DNA of 64,000 nt from Cytophagaceae bacterium (GCA_027491195.1 JAIXWQ010000009.1:512708-576707), one strand, 5' to 3'; counted from the stretch's first letter, positions 44,255 through 53,422 are shown. Numbers and translations are program-made. Notes: a model not told the origin generated them from the sequence alone.

Positions 44255-45925
44255 ATGGAAGAATTAAAACCCAAATCCCTTAATTTCCTAGAAGAAATTG
44301 TTCAGGAAGACATCGCGTCAGGAAAATACCCGAAAGGTATTTTGACTCGTTTTCCACCGGAGCCAAACGGATACCTGCACATCGGTCACGCAAAGAGTAT
44401 TTGCTTGAATTTTGGGCTGGCACAGCGTTTCGGCGGGGCAACTAATTTGCGTTTTGATGACACGAATCCGGTGACGGAGGAAACAGAATACGTGGAGTCG
44501 ATTAAGAAAGATGTCTCTTGGTTAGGCTTTACCTGGGCGGAGGAATTATATACTTCGGACTACTTTGAAGATTTATACCAATTTGCAGAGAAGTTAATCA
44601 CACTTTCTTTCGCTTATGTGGACGATTCTTCGGCGGCAGAAATTGCAGCTCAGAAAGGAACGCCTACGACACCTGGAACGCACAGTCCTTTCAGAAATCG
44701 TAGCGTAGAAGAGAATTTAGCGCTATTCCGTGACATGCGTGCCGGAAAATATGCGGATGGAGAGAAGGTATTACGCGCGAAAATCGATATGGCACATCCG
44801 AACATGCACATGCGTGATCCTTTGATGTACCGGATCCGTCACGTAAAACATCACCGTTCAGGCGATAAATGGTGCATCTACCCGATGTACGATTTCGCGC
44901 ACGGTCAAAGTGATTCCATCGAAGAAATTACCCACTCGATCTGTACGCTTGAATTCGACGTTCACCGTCCATTATACGATTGGTTCTTAGATAAATTAGG
45001 GATTTTCCCTTCTCATCAATATGAATTTGCGCGCTTGAACTTATCCCACACGGTGATGAGTAAGCGTAAATTATTGCAATTAGTAAACGAGAAAGTAGTA
45101 AACGGCTGGGATGATCCCCGAATGCCTACAATCTCAGGTTTACGTAGACGTGGTTTCACTCCGGCATCGATTCGCAATTTCTGCGAGCGTATCGGGGTGG
45201 CGAAACGTGATAATTTGATCGATTTAAGTCTATTGGAATTCTGTATTCGCGAAGACTTAAATAAGTCAGCTGATCGTGTGATGGCTGTTTTAGACCCAAT
45301 TAAATTAGTGATTACGAATTATCCAGCCGATAAAACGGAGGATTTACAGATTGAAAATAATCCAGAGGCAGAGGTAATCACGAAGCGTTCTGTGCCTTTC
45401 TCGAACGAATTATACATCGAGCGTGAGGACTTTATGATCGATCCACCTAAGAAGTTCTTCCGTCTAGGCGTGGGCTTGCAGGTGCGTTTGAAAGGAGCTT
45501 ATATCGTAACGTGTACGGATTTCAAAACGGATTCGGCAGGTAATGTGACAGAAGTGCACGCGGAATACATCCCAGAAAGTAAGTCAGGTCAAGATACGAG
45601 TGGCATTAACGTTAAAGGAACGATCCACTGGGTTTCTGTTGCTCATGCGGTGGAGGCTGAGGTACGTAACTTTGATCGCTTGTTAATTGTAGAGGATGCC
45701 TCTGAATTAGGGGATGATTTCTTGAAATTTATCAATCCGGAATCATTGCAAATTATTCCAAAGGTCTACGTGGAGCCAGGTTTGAAATCTGCTTCGGTGG
45801 GCCAGCCATTGCAGTTTATCCGCAAAGGTTATTATAGTCTTGACTTAGATTCGAGCTCAGATAAATTAGTCTTTAACCGTACAGTGACGTTGAAAGATAC
45901 GTGGGCCAAAGAAAAGGCGAAGTAA
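44255..45925 (+). CDS. glnS: glutamine--tRNA ligase
   Basis: A 556-residue class I synthetase with the HIGH motif HIGH at residues 42-45 in FPPEPNGYLHIGHAKS, and the KMSKS-type motif VMSKRKL near residue 268. The pattern LRFDDTNP and the beta-barrel anticodon domain fit GlnRS rather than GluRS. Its stop is directly abutted by the ftsY stop on the other strand. Confidence 0.95.
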   Translation: MEELKPKSLNFLEEIVQEDIASGKYPKGILTRFPPEPNGYLHIGHAKSICLNFGLAQRFGGATNLRFDDTNPVTEETEYVESIKKDVSWLGFTWAEELYTSDYFEDLYQFAEKLITLSFAYVDDSSAAEIAAQKGTPTTPGTHSPFRNRSVEENLALFRDMRAGKYADGEKVLRAKIDMAHPNMHMRDPLMYRIRHVKHHRSGDKWCIYPMYDFAHGQSDSIEEITHSICTLEFDVHRPLYDWFLDKLGIFPSHQYEFARLNLSHTVMSKRKLLQLVNEKVVNGWDDPRMPTISGLRRRGFTPASIRNFCERIGVAKRDNLIDLSLLEFCIREDLNKSADRVMAVLDPIKLVITNYPADKTEDLQIENNPEAEVITKRSVPFSNELYIEREDFMIDPPKKFFRLGVGLQVRLKGAYIVTCTDFKTDSAGNVTEVHAEYIPESKSGQDTSGINVKGTIHWVSVAHAVEAEVRNFDRLLIVEDASELGDDFLKFINPESLQIIPKVYVEPGLKSASVGQPLQFIRKGYYSLDLDSSSDKLVFNRTVTLKDTWAKEKAK

Positions 45926-46903
45926 TTATTTTTTCGCGAAAAGCGAATCCACGAAAGTGGTCTTGTTGAATACTTGGAGGTCGGAGATTTTTTCTCCCAC
46001 TCCAATGTATTTGACTGGGATCTTGAACTGATCCGAAATACCAATCACCACCCCACCTTTTGCCGTACCGTCTAGCTTTGTAATCGCTAGCGAGGTAATC
46101 TCGGTTACTTTTGTGAACTCTTGGGCTTGGATGAAAGCGTTTTGGCCTGTAGAACCATCTAAAACCAGCATCACCTCGTGTGGTGCCTCTGGAATAAATT
46201 TCTGAATCACGCGCTTGATTTTGCCTAATTCAGTCATCAAATTCACCTTTGTATGTAGACGTCCCGCTGTATCGATGATCACGATATCTGCGTTCATGTC
46301 CACCGCCTGCTTCACAGCGTCATAAGCCACTGCTGCCGGATCCGTATTCATTCCGTGATCAATCACGGGAATTCCCACACGTTCTCCCCACAACTTCAAT
46401 TGATCGACTGCTGCCGCACGGAAAGTATCCGCCGCACCTAATACGACCTTCAATCCATTTTGATGGAATTGAGAAGCAAGTTTACCGATGGTGGTGGTTT
46501 TACCTACGCCGTTCACGCCTACGACCATGATGACATAGGGTTTTTGGGAAGGTTCTGCGAAGGCATTTTCTAAAGAAGAGGATTGGTTTTCTTCTAAAAG
46601 TGCTGCGACTTCTTCGCGTAATACTTTATCTAATTCTTCTGTGGAAACGTATTTATCGCGTTCTACGCGGCGTTCGATGCGCTCAATAATCTTCAACGTG
46701 GTGGCTACACCTACATCGGAAGTCAATAAAATCTCCTCTAATTCGTCGAGTACTTCCTCATCTACCTTCGATTTACCTACCACGGCACGACCGATCTTAG
46801 AGAACAATCCAGTGGATGTCTTCTCTAATCCTTGCTCTAAAGCTTGGATCTCTTCCTGCTGTTGAGGTTCAGGTTTCTTTTTGAAAAAATCGAATAATCC
46901 CAT
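45926..46903 (-). CDS. ftsY: signal recognition particle receptor FtsY
   Basis: A 325-residue SRP GTPase with an N-terminal acidic linker shorter than in E. coli, N domain at about 30-110, and G domain with GVNGVGKTTTIGKLA near residue 130, DTFRAAAVDQL, and DTAGR. It docks the ribosome-SRP complex at the membrane. It abuts glnS. A terminator and a weak promoter box (46925-46932) separate it from the upstream DUF4295 gene. Confidence 0.95.
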   Translation of the reverse strand: MGLFDFFKKKPEPQQQEEIQALEQGLEKTSTGLFSKIGRAVVGKSKVDEEVLDELEEILLTSDVGVATTLKIIERIERRVERDKYVSTEELDKVLREEVAALLEENQSSSLENAFAEPSQKPYVIMVVGVNGVGKTTTIGKLASQFHQNGLKVVLGAADTFRAAAVDQLKLWGERVGIPVIDHGMNTDPAAVAYDAVKQAVDMNADIVIIDTAGRLHTKVNLMTELGKIKRVIQKFIPEAPHEVMLVLDGSTGQNAFIQAQEFTKVTEITSLAITKLDGTAKGGVVIGISDQFKIPVKYIGVGEKISDLQVFNKTTFVDSLFAKK

Positions 46904-46940
46904 GAGGTGATTTAAAATACAATGCGAAGGTAATCAAAAT

Positions 46941-46977
46941 AAAAAAAGTCCCTTCAAGAAGGGACTTCAATTTTTTT
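46941..46977. terminator. terminator between DUF4295 gene and ftsY
   Basis: Ten-bp stem AAGTCCCTTC (46946-46955) / GAAGGGACTT (46958-46967). The minus strand has a U-run of seven next to the stem, so transcripts from rpmG-DUF4295 would mostly stop here. Confidence 0.8.
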
Positions 46978-47003
46978 AAGATAGGGTAACGGGTATTGAA
47001 AAA

Positions 47004-47156
47004 TTAGTTTTTCAACGCTGCGTTAACTTCATCTTGAAGGATGATTTCTTCTTTGAAGGTATAAGCTCCTGTTGTAGGATTCTTAACCGCCTTAATGATC
47101 TTAGCGTACTTAACGCCGCCTTCTTTCTTCAGAGTTGCAACTACTTTCTTAGCCAT
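47004..47156 (-). CDS. DUF4295 family small protein
   Basis: A 50-residue basic protein (MAKKVVATLKKEGGVKYAK, then NPTTGAYTFKEE) of the Bacteroidota-specific DUF4295 family. It is nearly always found next to rpmG, as here (8 bases after it), and is probably a small ribosome-associated protein. It was too short for the ORF-length cut-off. Separated from ftsY by a terminator. Confidence 0.88.
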   Translation of the reverse strand: MAKKVVATLKKEGGVKYAKIIKAVKNPTTGAYTFKEEIILQDEVNAALKN

Positions 47157-47164
47157 GGGTCAAC

Positions 47165-47347
47165 CTATTTAATTTCTTTATGTAAAGTAACTTTTTTCAA
47201 AACAGGATTGTATTTTCTTAACTCAATACGTGCTGTTGTGTTTTTACGATTTTTCGTAGTGATGTAGCGAGACATGCCTGGTAAACCAGTTTCTTTGTGC
47301 TCAGTGCATTCTAAGATTACTTGAATGCGATTTCCTTTCTTTGCCAT
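47165..47347 (-). CDS. rpmG: 50S ribosomal protein L33
   Basis: A 60-residue basic protein with the L33 pattern: [18 protein letters not shown], then [12 protein letters not shown] and RIELRKYNP. The zinc-binding cysteine pairs of the C+ form are not present (one cysteine only). It starts a unit with DUF4295. The frequent Bacteroidota neighbour rpmB (L28) is not upstream, where only 134 bases separate it from nuoD. Confidence 0.95.
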   Translation of the reverse strand: MAKKGNRIQVILECTEHKETGLPGMSRYITTKNRKNTTARIELRKYNPVLKKVTLHKEIK

Positions 47348-47388
47348 AATAGATAAATCTTTTATCCGCCTCTGCTCGAAACGGAATG

Positions 47389-47419
47389 CAAAGGTAGAAG
47401 AATTTCTTTTTTTCCCAAA
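47389..47419 (-). promoter_or_regulatory. rpmG promoter (TTTG-N19-TACCTTTG)
   Basis: On the minus strand -33 TTTG (47419-47416), a 19-base spacer and -7 TACCTTTG (47396-47389): a complete Bacteroidota promoter, 42 bases before the rpmG ATG. Confidence 0.8.
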
Positions 47420-47481
47420 GCCTTTGCTAAAAATAGATGGAAAAATTTATTTTTACCCGTTAGATTTCTCATTTTTGTTTA

Positions 47482-48696
47482 ATGAATCCCATCCAGTATC
47501 AATTTCTTCCTGAAAATTTTGAGAATTCTGATCCGAATAAATTTCGGGTAGAGGATTTAAAATCGGAGGAGATGATCATTTCGCTGGGGCCTCAACACCC
47601 GTCAACGCACGGAGTTCTCCGTTTAGAGGTGATTTCAGACGGCGAGTGGATCAAGGAAGTCGTCCCCCATTTAGGTTATCTACACCGATGTTTCGAGAAG
47701 CATGCCGAAGCGCTGCCGTTTAACCAAATCATCCCCTACGTGGATCGTTTGGACTATATGGCCGCGATGAATTCAGAGCATGCCTATGTGATGGCGGTGG
47801 AAAAGATGCTGGATCTTACGGGTAAACTGCCTAAGCGTATCGAATACATTCGGGTCCTCGTGGCGGAATTAAATCGAATTGCTTCGCACTTCGTGGCGAT
47901 TGGAACGTATGGCTTGGATATCGGGGCTTACACTCCCTTTTTATGGCTAATGCGTGACAGAGAGGACATTCAGCGGATGTTAGAATGGCTTTCGGGAGCG
48001 AGGATGTTATATAATTACGTGTGGGTAGGAGGTTTATTTTATGATTTGCCTCTAGGATTTGAAGAGAAGGTGCAGGAATTAATTCCGGTGATCAAAAACA
48101 CGATTAAAGAAGTAAAGCAGTTAGTAGAAGATAACAGTATTTTCATTAAAAGGACCGCGAATGTAGGTGTCTTACCCCTGAATGCGGCGATTAATTATGG
48201 ATGTACGGGTCCGGTATTGCGGGGTTCGGGCTTGCCATTTGACCTTCGTCGCATCGATGCCTATTCGGTTTATCCGGAATTGGAATTTGACATTCCAGTG
48301 GGCGAAGGAGCGATGGGATCCGTGGGGGATTGTTGGGATCGAAACCACGTGCGTATCCGGGAATGCGAGGAATCTCTACGGATTATTGAACAATGTATAG
48401 TGGCCTTGCTAGGAGATGAGAAGCGGACGAGGGAGTTTGACCCTCAGGCTTTGGTCCCTAAAAAGATTCGTCCTAAAGCGATGGATACCTATGTGAGGGC
48501 AGAAAATCCGAAAGGAGAACTCGGTTTTTACATTCGTACGGACGGACGCTCGGATATTCCACAACGCTTGAAAGTGCGCGCTTGCTCTTTCCACCACCTT
48601 TCGGTGTTGCCTTATTTGGCGAAAGGAACCTATTTAGCAGATTTAGTAGCCATCATCGGATCTTTGGATTTAGTGATGGGCGAAGTAGATAGATAA
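47482..48696 (+). CDS. nuoD: NADH-quinone oxidoreductase subunit D
   Basis: A 404-residue peripheral-arm subunit of complex I that helps form the quinone site. The signature SLGPQHPSTHGVLRLEV is near residue 36, and the C-terminus contains the conserved LDLVMGEVDR. It is separate from nuoC, not fused, and no other nuo gene is nearby. A box CATTTTTG ends 5 bases before the ATG. A polyprenyl synthase gene follows 1 base after the stop. Confidence 0.95.
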   Translation: MNPIQYQFLPENFENSDPNKFRVEDLKSEEMIISLGPQHPSTHGVLRLEVISDGEWIKEVVPHLGYLHRCFEKHAEALPFNQIIPYVDRLDYMAAMNSEHAYVMAVEKMLDLTGKLPKRIEYIRVLVAELNRIASHFVAIGTYGLDIGAYTPFLWLMRDREDIQRMLEWLSGARMLYNYVWVGGLFYDLPLGFEEKVQELIPVIKNTIKEVKQLVEDNSIFIKRTANVGVLPLNAAINYGCTGPVLRGSGLPFDLRRIDAYSVYPELEFDIPVGEGAMGSVGDCWDRNHVRIRECEESLRIIEQCIVALLGDEKRTREFDPQALVPKKIRPKAMDTYVRAENPKGELGFYIRTDGRSDIPQRLKVRACSFHHLSVLPYLAKGTYLADLVAIIGSLDLVMGEVDR

Positions 48697-48697
48697 G

Positions 48698-49675
48698 ATG
48701 AACAAAGCATTTTTAGCAGCCCTCGATGAGGAAATTAGTCGTTTAGATATAGGCCAAAATCCTAGCGAGCTCTACGACCCCATCCATTACCTCCTGAGTT
48801 TAGGCGGCAAACGGATACGTCCAGTTCTTTGTTTATTAACCTATTCACTTTTCAAGTCGGACTGGGAAAAACAGGTTCCTGCGGCTCTATCGGTAGAAAT
48901 CTTCCACAATTTCACCTTGATGCACGACGACATCATGGACAAAGCCCCTTTACGTCGTGGCAAAGAAACAGTCCACGAAAAATGGAACGATAACATTGCC
49001 ATTCTTTCGGGTGATGTGATGCTAGTAAATGCCTACCAATACCTAAATAAGGTACAAGGGTTGAGCCTAGAGGCATTCCAACACTTGTTAGGACGCCTTT
49101 CACGCATCGCAGCAGAAGTGTGCGAGGGACAACAATTCGATATGAATTTCGAGAACCGTGACGATGTGAAAGTGGAGGAATACATCGAAATGATTCGCTT
49201 GAAGACCTCTGTTTTGATCGGTTTTTCGATGGAGATGGGCGGCTTGCTAGCCTCGGTTCCTGCTTCCGTGAGCGATTCCTTGTACCGCATCGGAGAAACG
49301 ATTGGTTTAGGATTTCAATTAAAAGACGATTTGTTAGATGTCTATGGCGATCCGGAGAAATTCGGGAAGCAGCCAGGCGGTGATATTTTAGCGAATAAAA
49401 AAACCTATTTACTGATAAAAGCGTTCGAAAAAGCGACGGGATCTACGCTTACTTCATTGGAAGAATGGGTGGCAGCAACGGACTATGTAGCGGCAGAAAA
49501 AGTACAAGCGGTAACCGCAATCTACGATTCATTAGGTTTGAAAGCAGAAACAGAAGCGGTCATCGCGTCTTATTTTGATTCAGCATTCGACGAAATCCAA
49601 GCCTTAGCTATTTCCGACGAGCAAAAATCAGCCTTGGTTAAATTCATGAGCGGGTTGGTTGATCGAGAAGTTTAA
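48698..49675 (+). CDS. polyprenyl diphosphate synthase
   Basis: A 325-residue all-helical prenyltransferase that extends allylic diphosphates with IPP. First aspartate-rich motif DDIMDKAPLRRG is near residue 78, with a spacing typical of trans-prenyltransferases; second is LKDDLLD near residue 208. Chain length (octaprenyl-like for quinones) cannot be fixed. It starts 1 base after nuoD, so the two share a transcript; its product feeds quinone biosynthesis, the substrate of complex I. Rhomboid and dxr follow. Confidence 0.93.
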   Translation: MNKAFLAALDEEISRLDIGQNPSELYDPIHYLLSLGGKRIRPVLCLLTYSLFKSDWEKQVPAALSVEIFHNFTLMHDDIMDKAPLRRGKETVHEKWNDNIAILSGDVMLVNAYQYLNKVQGLSLEAFQHLLGRLSRIAAEVCEGQQFDMNFENRDDVKVEEYIEMIRLKTSVLIGFSMEMGGLLASVPASVSDSLYRIGETIGLGFQLKDDLLDVYGDPEKFGKQPGGDILANKKTYLLIKAFEKATGSTLTSLEEWVAATDYVAAEKVQAVTAIYDSLGLKAETEAVIASYFDSAFDEIQALAISDEQKSALVKFMSGLVDREV

Positions 49676-49677
49676 CG

Positions 49678-49685
49678 TAGTTTTG
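49678..49685 (+). promoter_or_regulatory. promoter -7 box TAGTTTTG directly before the third rhomboid
   Basis: Plus-strand TAnnTTTG match overlapping the polyprenyl synthase stop region and ending 7 bases before the ATG at 49693. It would give a nearly leaderless mRNA. Confidence 0.5.
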
Positions 49686-49692
49686 TTTACCT

Positions 49693-50307
49693 ATGGTCTC
49701 GATTTTACTGATTGTTGTGACGATTATTATTTCCCTTGCTGCCCTGCAAAAGCCGGAGTGGATGGGAAAGATGCTCATGAATCCTTACCGGATTCAACAC
49801 AGAAATGAATACTGGCGATTTATCAGCTCCGGATTCATTCATGCGGATTTCACGCACTTGTTTTTTAATCTGTTCTCGTTCTTCTTTTTTGGGGTACAAT
49901 TAGAGCGGATTTTTAATCAATTATTTCCGTCCATTGCATCCGAATTATACCTCGTATTTTATTTGTTAGCGATTTTAGTCGCAGATTTGCCGACCTATTT
50001 CAAACAGAAAAATAATCCCCATTATAATTCATTAGGTGCCTCAGGAGCGGTTTCCGCGGTTATCTTCGCAGGAATCTTGTTTTTTCCGACCGAGAAAATT
50101 TACCTTTTCGGATTCTTCGGAATCCCGGGTTTCATCTATGCGGGATTATTCACCTGGTATTCGGTGGAGATGGATAAACGCAGCCGTGACTTCGTTAATC
50201 ACAGCGCGCATTTATATGGTGCTTTATTCGGTTTAGTGGCGATGACTATTTTGTATCCGCAGGTGTGGATTAGTTTTGTGGAACAAATAACGGCGATGCT
50301 GCGATGA
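49693..50307 (+). CDS. rhomboid-family intramembrane serine protease (third copy)
   Basis: A 204-residue six-helix protein with the serine motif LGASGAVSAV and the histidine motif HSAHLYGALFGL. No extra cytoplasmic tail. It is distinct from the pair at 6661-8257. Its stop overlaps the dxr ATG (ATGA), so it is translated with dxr. Substrate unknown. Confidence 0.87.
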   Translation: MVSILLIVVTIIISLAALQKPEWMGKMLMNPYRIQHRNEYWRFISSGFIHADFTHLFFNLFSFFFFGVQLERIFNQLFPSIASELYLVFYLLAILVADLPTYFKQKNNPHYNSLGASGAVSAVIFAGILFFPTEKIYLFGFFGIPGFIYAGLFTWYSVEMDKRSRDFVNHSAHLYGALFGLVAMTILYPQVWISFVEQITAMLR

Positions 50308-51464
50308 AAAGAATAGCGATTTTAGGAAGTACGGGTTCCATTGGAACGCAGGCATTGGAGGTGATTGCAGAGCACCCATCTGAATTTTCGGTGGAGGTCT
50401 TAACCGCCCAAAACCAAGCCGATCTCCTCATTACCCAAGCCTTAGCCTGGAAACCGGCGCATGTGGTGATCGGGAACGAGGCAAAATATGCGCAGGTAAA
50501 AGAAGCTTTAGCTGGAACAGGCATCCAAGTCCACGCAGGAGCTCAGGCCCTGGAAGAAGTGGTGACTTTGGATTCTGTCGATATCGTATTAACTGCCCTA
50601 GTGGGTTATGCGGGCTTGTTGCCTACGGTGAAAGCGATCAAGGCGAGCAAGCCGATTGCTTTAGCGAACAAGGAAACGTTAGTGGTGGCGGGAGCCTTGA
50701 TTATGCCGTTGGCAAGGGAGATGGGCGTGCCTATTTTACCTGTTGATTCAGAGCATTCAGCCATATTTCAATGTTTGATGGGCGAGTCCCATAATCCGAT
50801 TGAAAAAGTGATATTAACCGCTTCAGGCGGGCCTTTTAGAGGCTTTAGTTGGGAGCAATTAGCCCAAGTAACGCGGGCACAAGCCTTGAAACACCCGAAT
50901 TGGTCGATGGGAGCGAAGATTACGATCGACTCTGCCAGTTTGATGAACAAGGGTTTAGAAGTGATCGAAGCCGCTTGGTTATTTGACGTGAAACCGTCAG
51001 AAATCGAGGTGGTGGTGCATCCGCAATCGATTGTGCACTCCTTAGTCCAGTTTGAGGATGGGTCGATTAAGGCGCAAGTAGGTTTGCCAGATATGAAATT
51101 GCCGATTCAGTTTGCCTTAGGCTACCCGAATCGAATGAAGGCGAGTTTCCCTCGTTTTGATTTTAAATTATATCCGTCCTTGACTTTCGAACAGGCGGAC
51201 ACGAAGACATTCCGCAATTTAGGATTGGCTTTTCAGGCGCTGGAGCAGGGAGGAAATAAGGCATGTTTGCTGAATGCCGCGAATGAAGTGGCGGTGGCGG
51301 CCTTTTTAGAGGATCAAATTGGGTTTTTAGCGATGTCTGATTTGAACGAATATGTGATGAATCAGGGAACTTTTATCGCGAATCCGACATTAGAGGATTA
51401 CATTGAAAGTGATAAATTAAGTAGAATAATGGCCCAGGATTGGGTGGATAAAAATAGAAAATAG
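50304..51464 (+). CDS. dxr: 1-deoxy-D-xylulose 5-phosphate reductoisomerase
   Basis: A 386-residue second enzyme of the MEP pathway: converts DXP to MEP with NADPH. The NADPH-binding loop LGSTGSIGTQ is at residues 7-16, the metal site PVDSEHSAIFQCL is near residue 149, and the substrate-binding SLMNKGLEVIEA segment near 214. rseP follows 6 bases later, an arrangement common in bacteria (dxr-rseP). Confidence 0.96.
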   Translation: MKRIAILGSTGSIGTQALEVIAEHPSEFSVEVLTAQNQADLLITQALAWKPAHVVIGNEAKYAQVKEALAGTGIQVHAGAQALEEVVTLDSVDIVLTALVGYAGLLPTVKAIKASKPIALANKETLVVAGALIMPLAREMGVPILPVDSEHSAIFQCLMGESHNPIEKVILTASGGPFRGFSWEQLAQVTRAQALKHPNWSMGAKITIDSASLMNKGLEVIEAAWLFDVKPSEIEVVVHPQSIVHSLVQFEDGSIKAQVGLPDMKLPIQFALGYPNRMKASFPRFDFKLYPSLTFEQADTKTFRNLGLAFQALEQGGNKACLLNAANEVAVAAFLEDQIGFLAMSDLNEYVMNQGTFIANPTLEDYIESDKLSRIMAQDWVDKNRK

Positions 51465-51470
51465 CGAATT

Positions 51471-52862
51471 ATGGAAGGTTTAGTGATGGCAGGGCAACTG
51501 ATTTTGGGGTTGTCGATTTTAGTAACATTGCACGAGTTTGGTCATTTTATTACGGCCAAATGGTTTAAAATGAGAGTTGAGAAGTTTTATCTTTTCTTCG
51601 ACTTTATGTTCCCTATTCCTACGCTATTAAACTTCGCTTTATTCAAGAAGAAAGTAGGAGATACCGAATACGGCTTAGGCTGGTTCCCGCTAGGAGGCTA
51701 TGTTTCTATCGCCGGAATGATTGACGAAACGCAAGATGCGGCGACCTTAGCGAAAGATCCAGAACCATGGGAATTCCGCGCGAAACCCGCTTGGCAGCGT
51801 TTAATCGTCATGTTAGGGGGTGTAATCGTGAACGTGATTACCGGTGTGGTAATCTTCGTTTGCCTGACTTATTCGAACGGGAATAACTTCATTTCAAAAG
51901 AAGAATTAAACAAAAACGGTATCGTTGCGATGGATTTAGGTCAGCAAATTGGTCTAAAAACGGGTGACAAAATCATTCGCGTGAATGGGGCTGATTACAA
52001 GCAATTATCTGATTTACGTGCTTCGGATGTGTTATTAGGGGAGAATTCTTCTTACACGGTGCAACGTGGAGATCAGACTTTGGAGATTAAAATCCCTTCG
52101 AATTTCATCGAAAAATTGAGCGATAAAAAAGCGGCTTTCATCGAGCCGATGGCGGCCTTCAAAGTAGCAGAAGTTGCTGCGCCAGAAGAGCCAGGATTCT
52201 TCGATAAGTTCTCTGCATCGAAGCCCACAGAATTGTTGCCAGCTTATGCCGCTGGTTTGAAGAAAGGGGACGTGATCACTTCGGTAGATTCGACTCCGGT
52301 TCATTTTTACCATGAGGTAAAAGAATTGCTATCAAAGCGTGCTGGTAAGCAGATTCGTCTAGGAATCCAACGCGGAGGCGTGGCGGATACACTAGAAATG
52401 CAAGTGGCATCCTCTGGCCAAATCGGGTTTATTCCAGAAATGCTTATTCAGGTGACGCACGAAGACTATTCGTTTGCGCAAGCGGCTAGCATTGGAACGG
52501 GTCGCGCTTTCTCTGTAATTTCAGATAATATTAAAGGGTTTAAGAAAATTGCTTCTGGCGATGTTTCGGCATCGAAGGCATTGAGCGGTCCGATCGGTAT
52601 CGCCCAAATGTTCGGTGGCGTATGGGATTGGAGCCGTTTCTGGATGTTGACAGGATTGTTGTCGATGGCTTTGGCCTTTATGAATATCTTACCTATTCCT
52701 GCTTTGGATGGGGGTCACGCGATCTTCTTGATTTATGAGATGATTACGGGGAAACCGGCGTCTGAAAAGGTGTTGGAAAAAGCGCAACAGGTAGGTATGT
52801 TGATCTTGCTAGCCTTGATGGCCTATACGTTTGGGAACGATATCTTTAAAGCCTTCTTCTAA
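51471..52862 (+). CDS. rseP: site-2 zinc metalloprotease RseP
   Basis: A 463-residue membrane metalloprotease that cuts within membrane helices of regulators. The zinc motif HEFGH is at residues 21-25, with two PDZ domains inserted (about 125-210 and 240-320) and the second zinc site in LPIPALDGGHAIF. It follows dxr, as is usual, and a DUF6702 gene starts 1 base after its stop. Confidence 0.94.
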   Translation: MEGLVMAGQLILGLSILVTLHEFGHFITAKWFKMRVEKFYLFFDFMFPIPTLLNFALFKKKVGDTEYGLGWFPLGGYVSIAGMIDETQDAATLAKDPEPWEFRAKPAWQRLIVMLGGVIVNVITGVVIFVCLTYSNGNNFISKEELNKNGIVAMDLGQQIGLKTGDKIIRVNGADYKQLSDLRASDVLLGENSSYTVQRGDQTLEIKIPSNFIEKLSDKKAAFIEPMAAFKVAEVAAPEEPGFFDKFSASKPTELLPAYAAGLKKGDVITSVDSTPVHFYHEVKELLSKRAGKQIRLGIQRGGVADTLEMQVASSGQIGFIPEMLIQVTHEDYSFAQAASIGTGRAFSVISDNIKGFKKIASGDVSASKALSGPIGIAQMFGGVWDWSRFWMLTGLLSMALAFMNILPIPALDGGHAIFLIYEMITGKPASEKVLEKAQQVGMLILLALMAYTFGNDIFKAFF

Positions 52863-53342
52863 TTGAAACTGCTGGTTCTGTTTTTGGGTCTAATTTTACC
52901 TGATTTCCACCCCTTTCATAGTTCGGTGACGGAGATGAGCTATAATCAGAAGGACCAAAGCTGGGAAATTAGCATTCGCCTATTTCAGGATGATTTAGAA
53001 CAAAGTGTTAGTGCGGCAATAGGTAAGAAATACCGCATGGTTCCCGGTGATGAGGCCTCTGAAAAAGAGTTAGACACCTACCTTCGGAAGCATTTCAGGT
53101 TTCATGCAGGCAAGCAAATAAGCACCCCTTATCGCTGGTTAGGAACGGAGCAGCAACAAGACGCGATTTGGGTATATCTTGAAATTCCGACCACGTCCGA
53201 TTTAGCGGGATCTTATCTCGAAAATTCCATTTTTCTGGAGGTTTTTGAGGACCAAACGAACCTCGTTCAGTGGGCTCCAGCCGGCCAAAAGAAGTCCTAT
53301 CTTTTCCGAAAAAGTCAGGAGATCCAACAATTATCAAGATAA
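52863..53342 (+). CDS. DUF6702 family exported protein
   Basis: A 159-residue protein starting with an N-terminal hydrophobic segment (LLVLFLGLILP) consistent with a signal or anchor. The following HPFHSSVTEMSYNQKDQSWEI fits the DUF6702 family. Function unknown. The only sensible start is TTG, immediately after the rseP TAA, since no ATG exists before MSYNQ, which would drop the signal segment. Probably the last gene of the dxr-rseP unit. Confidence 0.75.
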   Translation: MKLLVLFLGLILPDFHPFHSSVTEMSYNQKDQSWEISIRLFQDDLEQSVSAAIGKKYRMVPGDEASEKELDTYLRKHFRFHAGKQISTPYRWLGTEQQQDAIWVYLEIPTTSDLAGSYLENSIFLEVFEDQTNLVQWAPAGQKKSYLFRKSQEIQQLSR

Positions 53343-53355
53343 TCATACTGCCATC

Positions 53356-53406
53356 TTGACGTTTGGCATAAAAATTGATTAATATCGTCTGCTCACTGAG
53401 GAGCAG
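53356..53406 (+). promoter_or_regulatory. lon control region: sigma70-like hexamers plus inverted repeat
   Basis: TTGACG (53356-53361), 18 bases, TAATAT (53380-53385) resembles an E. coli type sigma70 promoter and not the TAnnTTTG box. It is followed by the inverted repeat CTGCTC (53389-53394) / GAGCAG (53401-53406) with a 6-base gap. lon starts at 53423. Confidence 0.45.
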
Positions 53407-53422
53407 AATTTAAAAATGTGGT

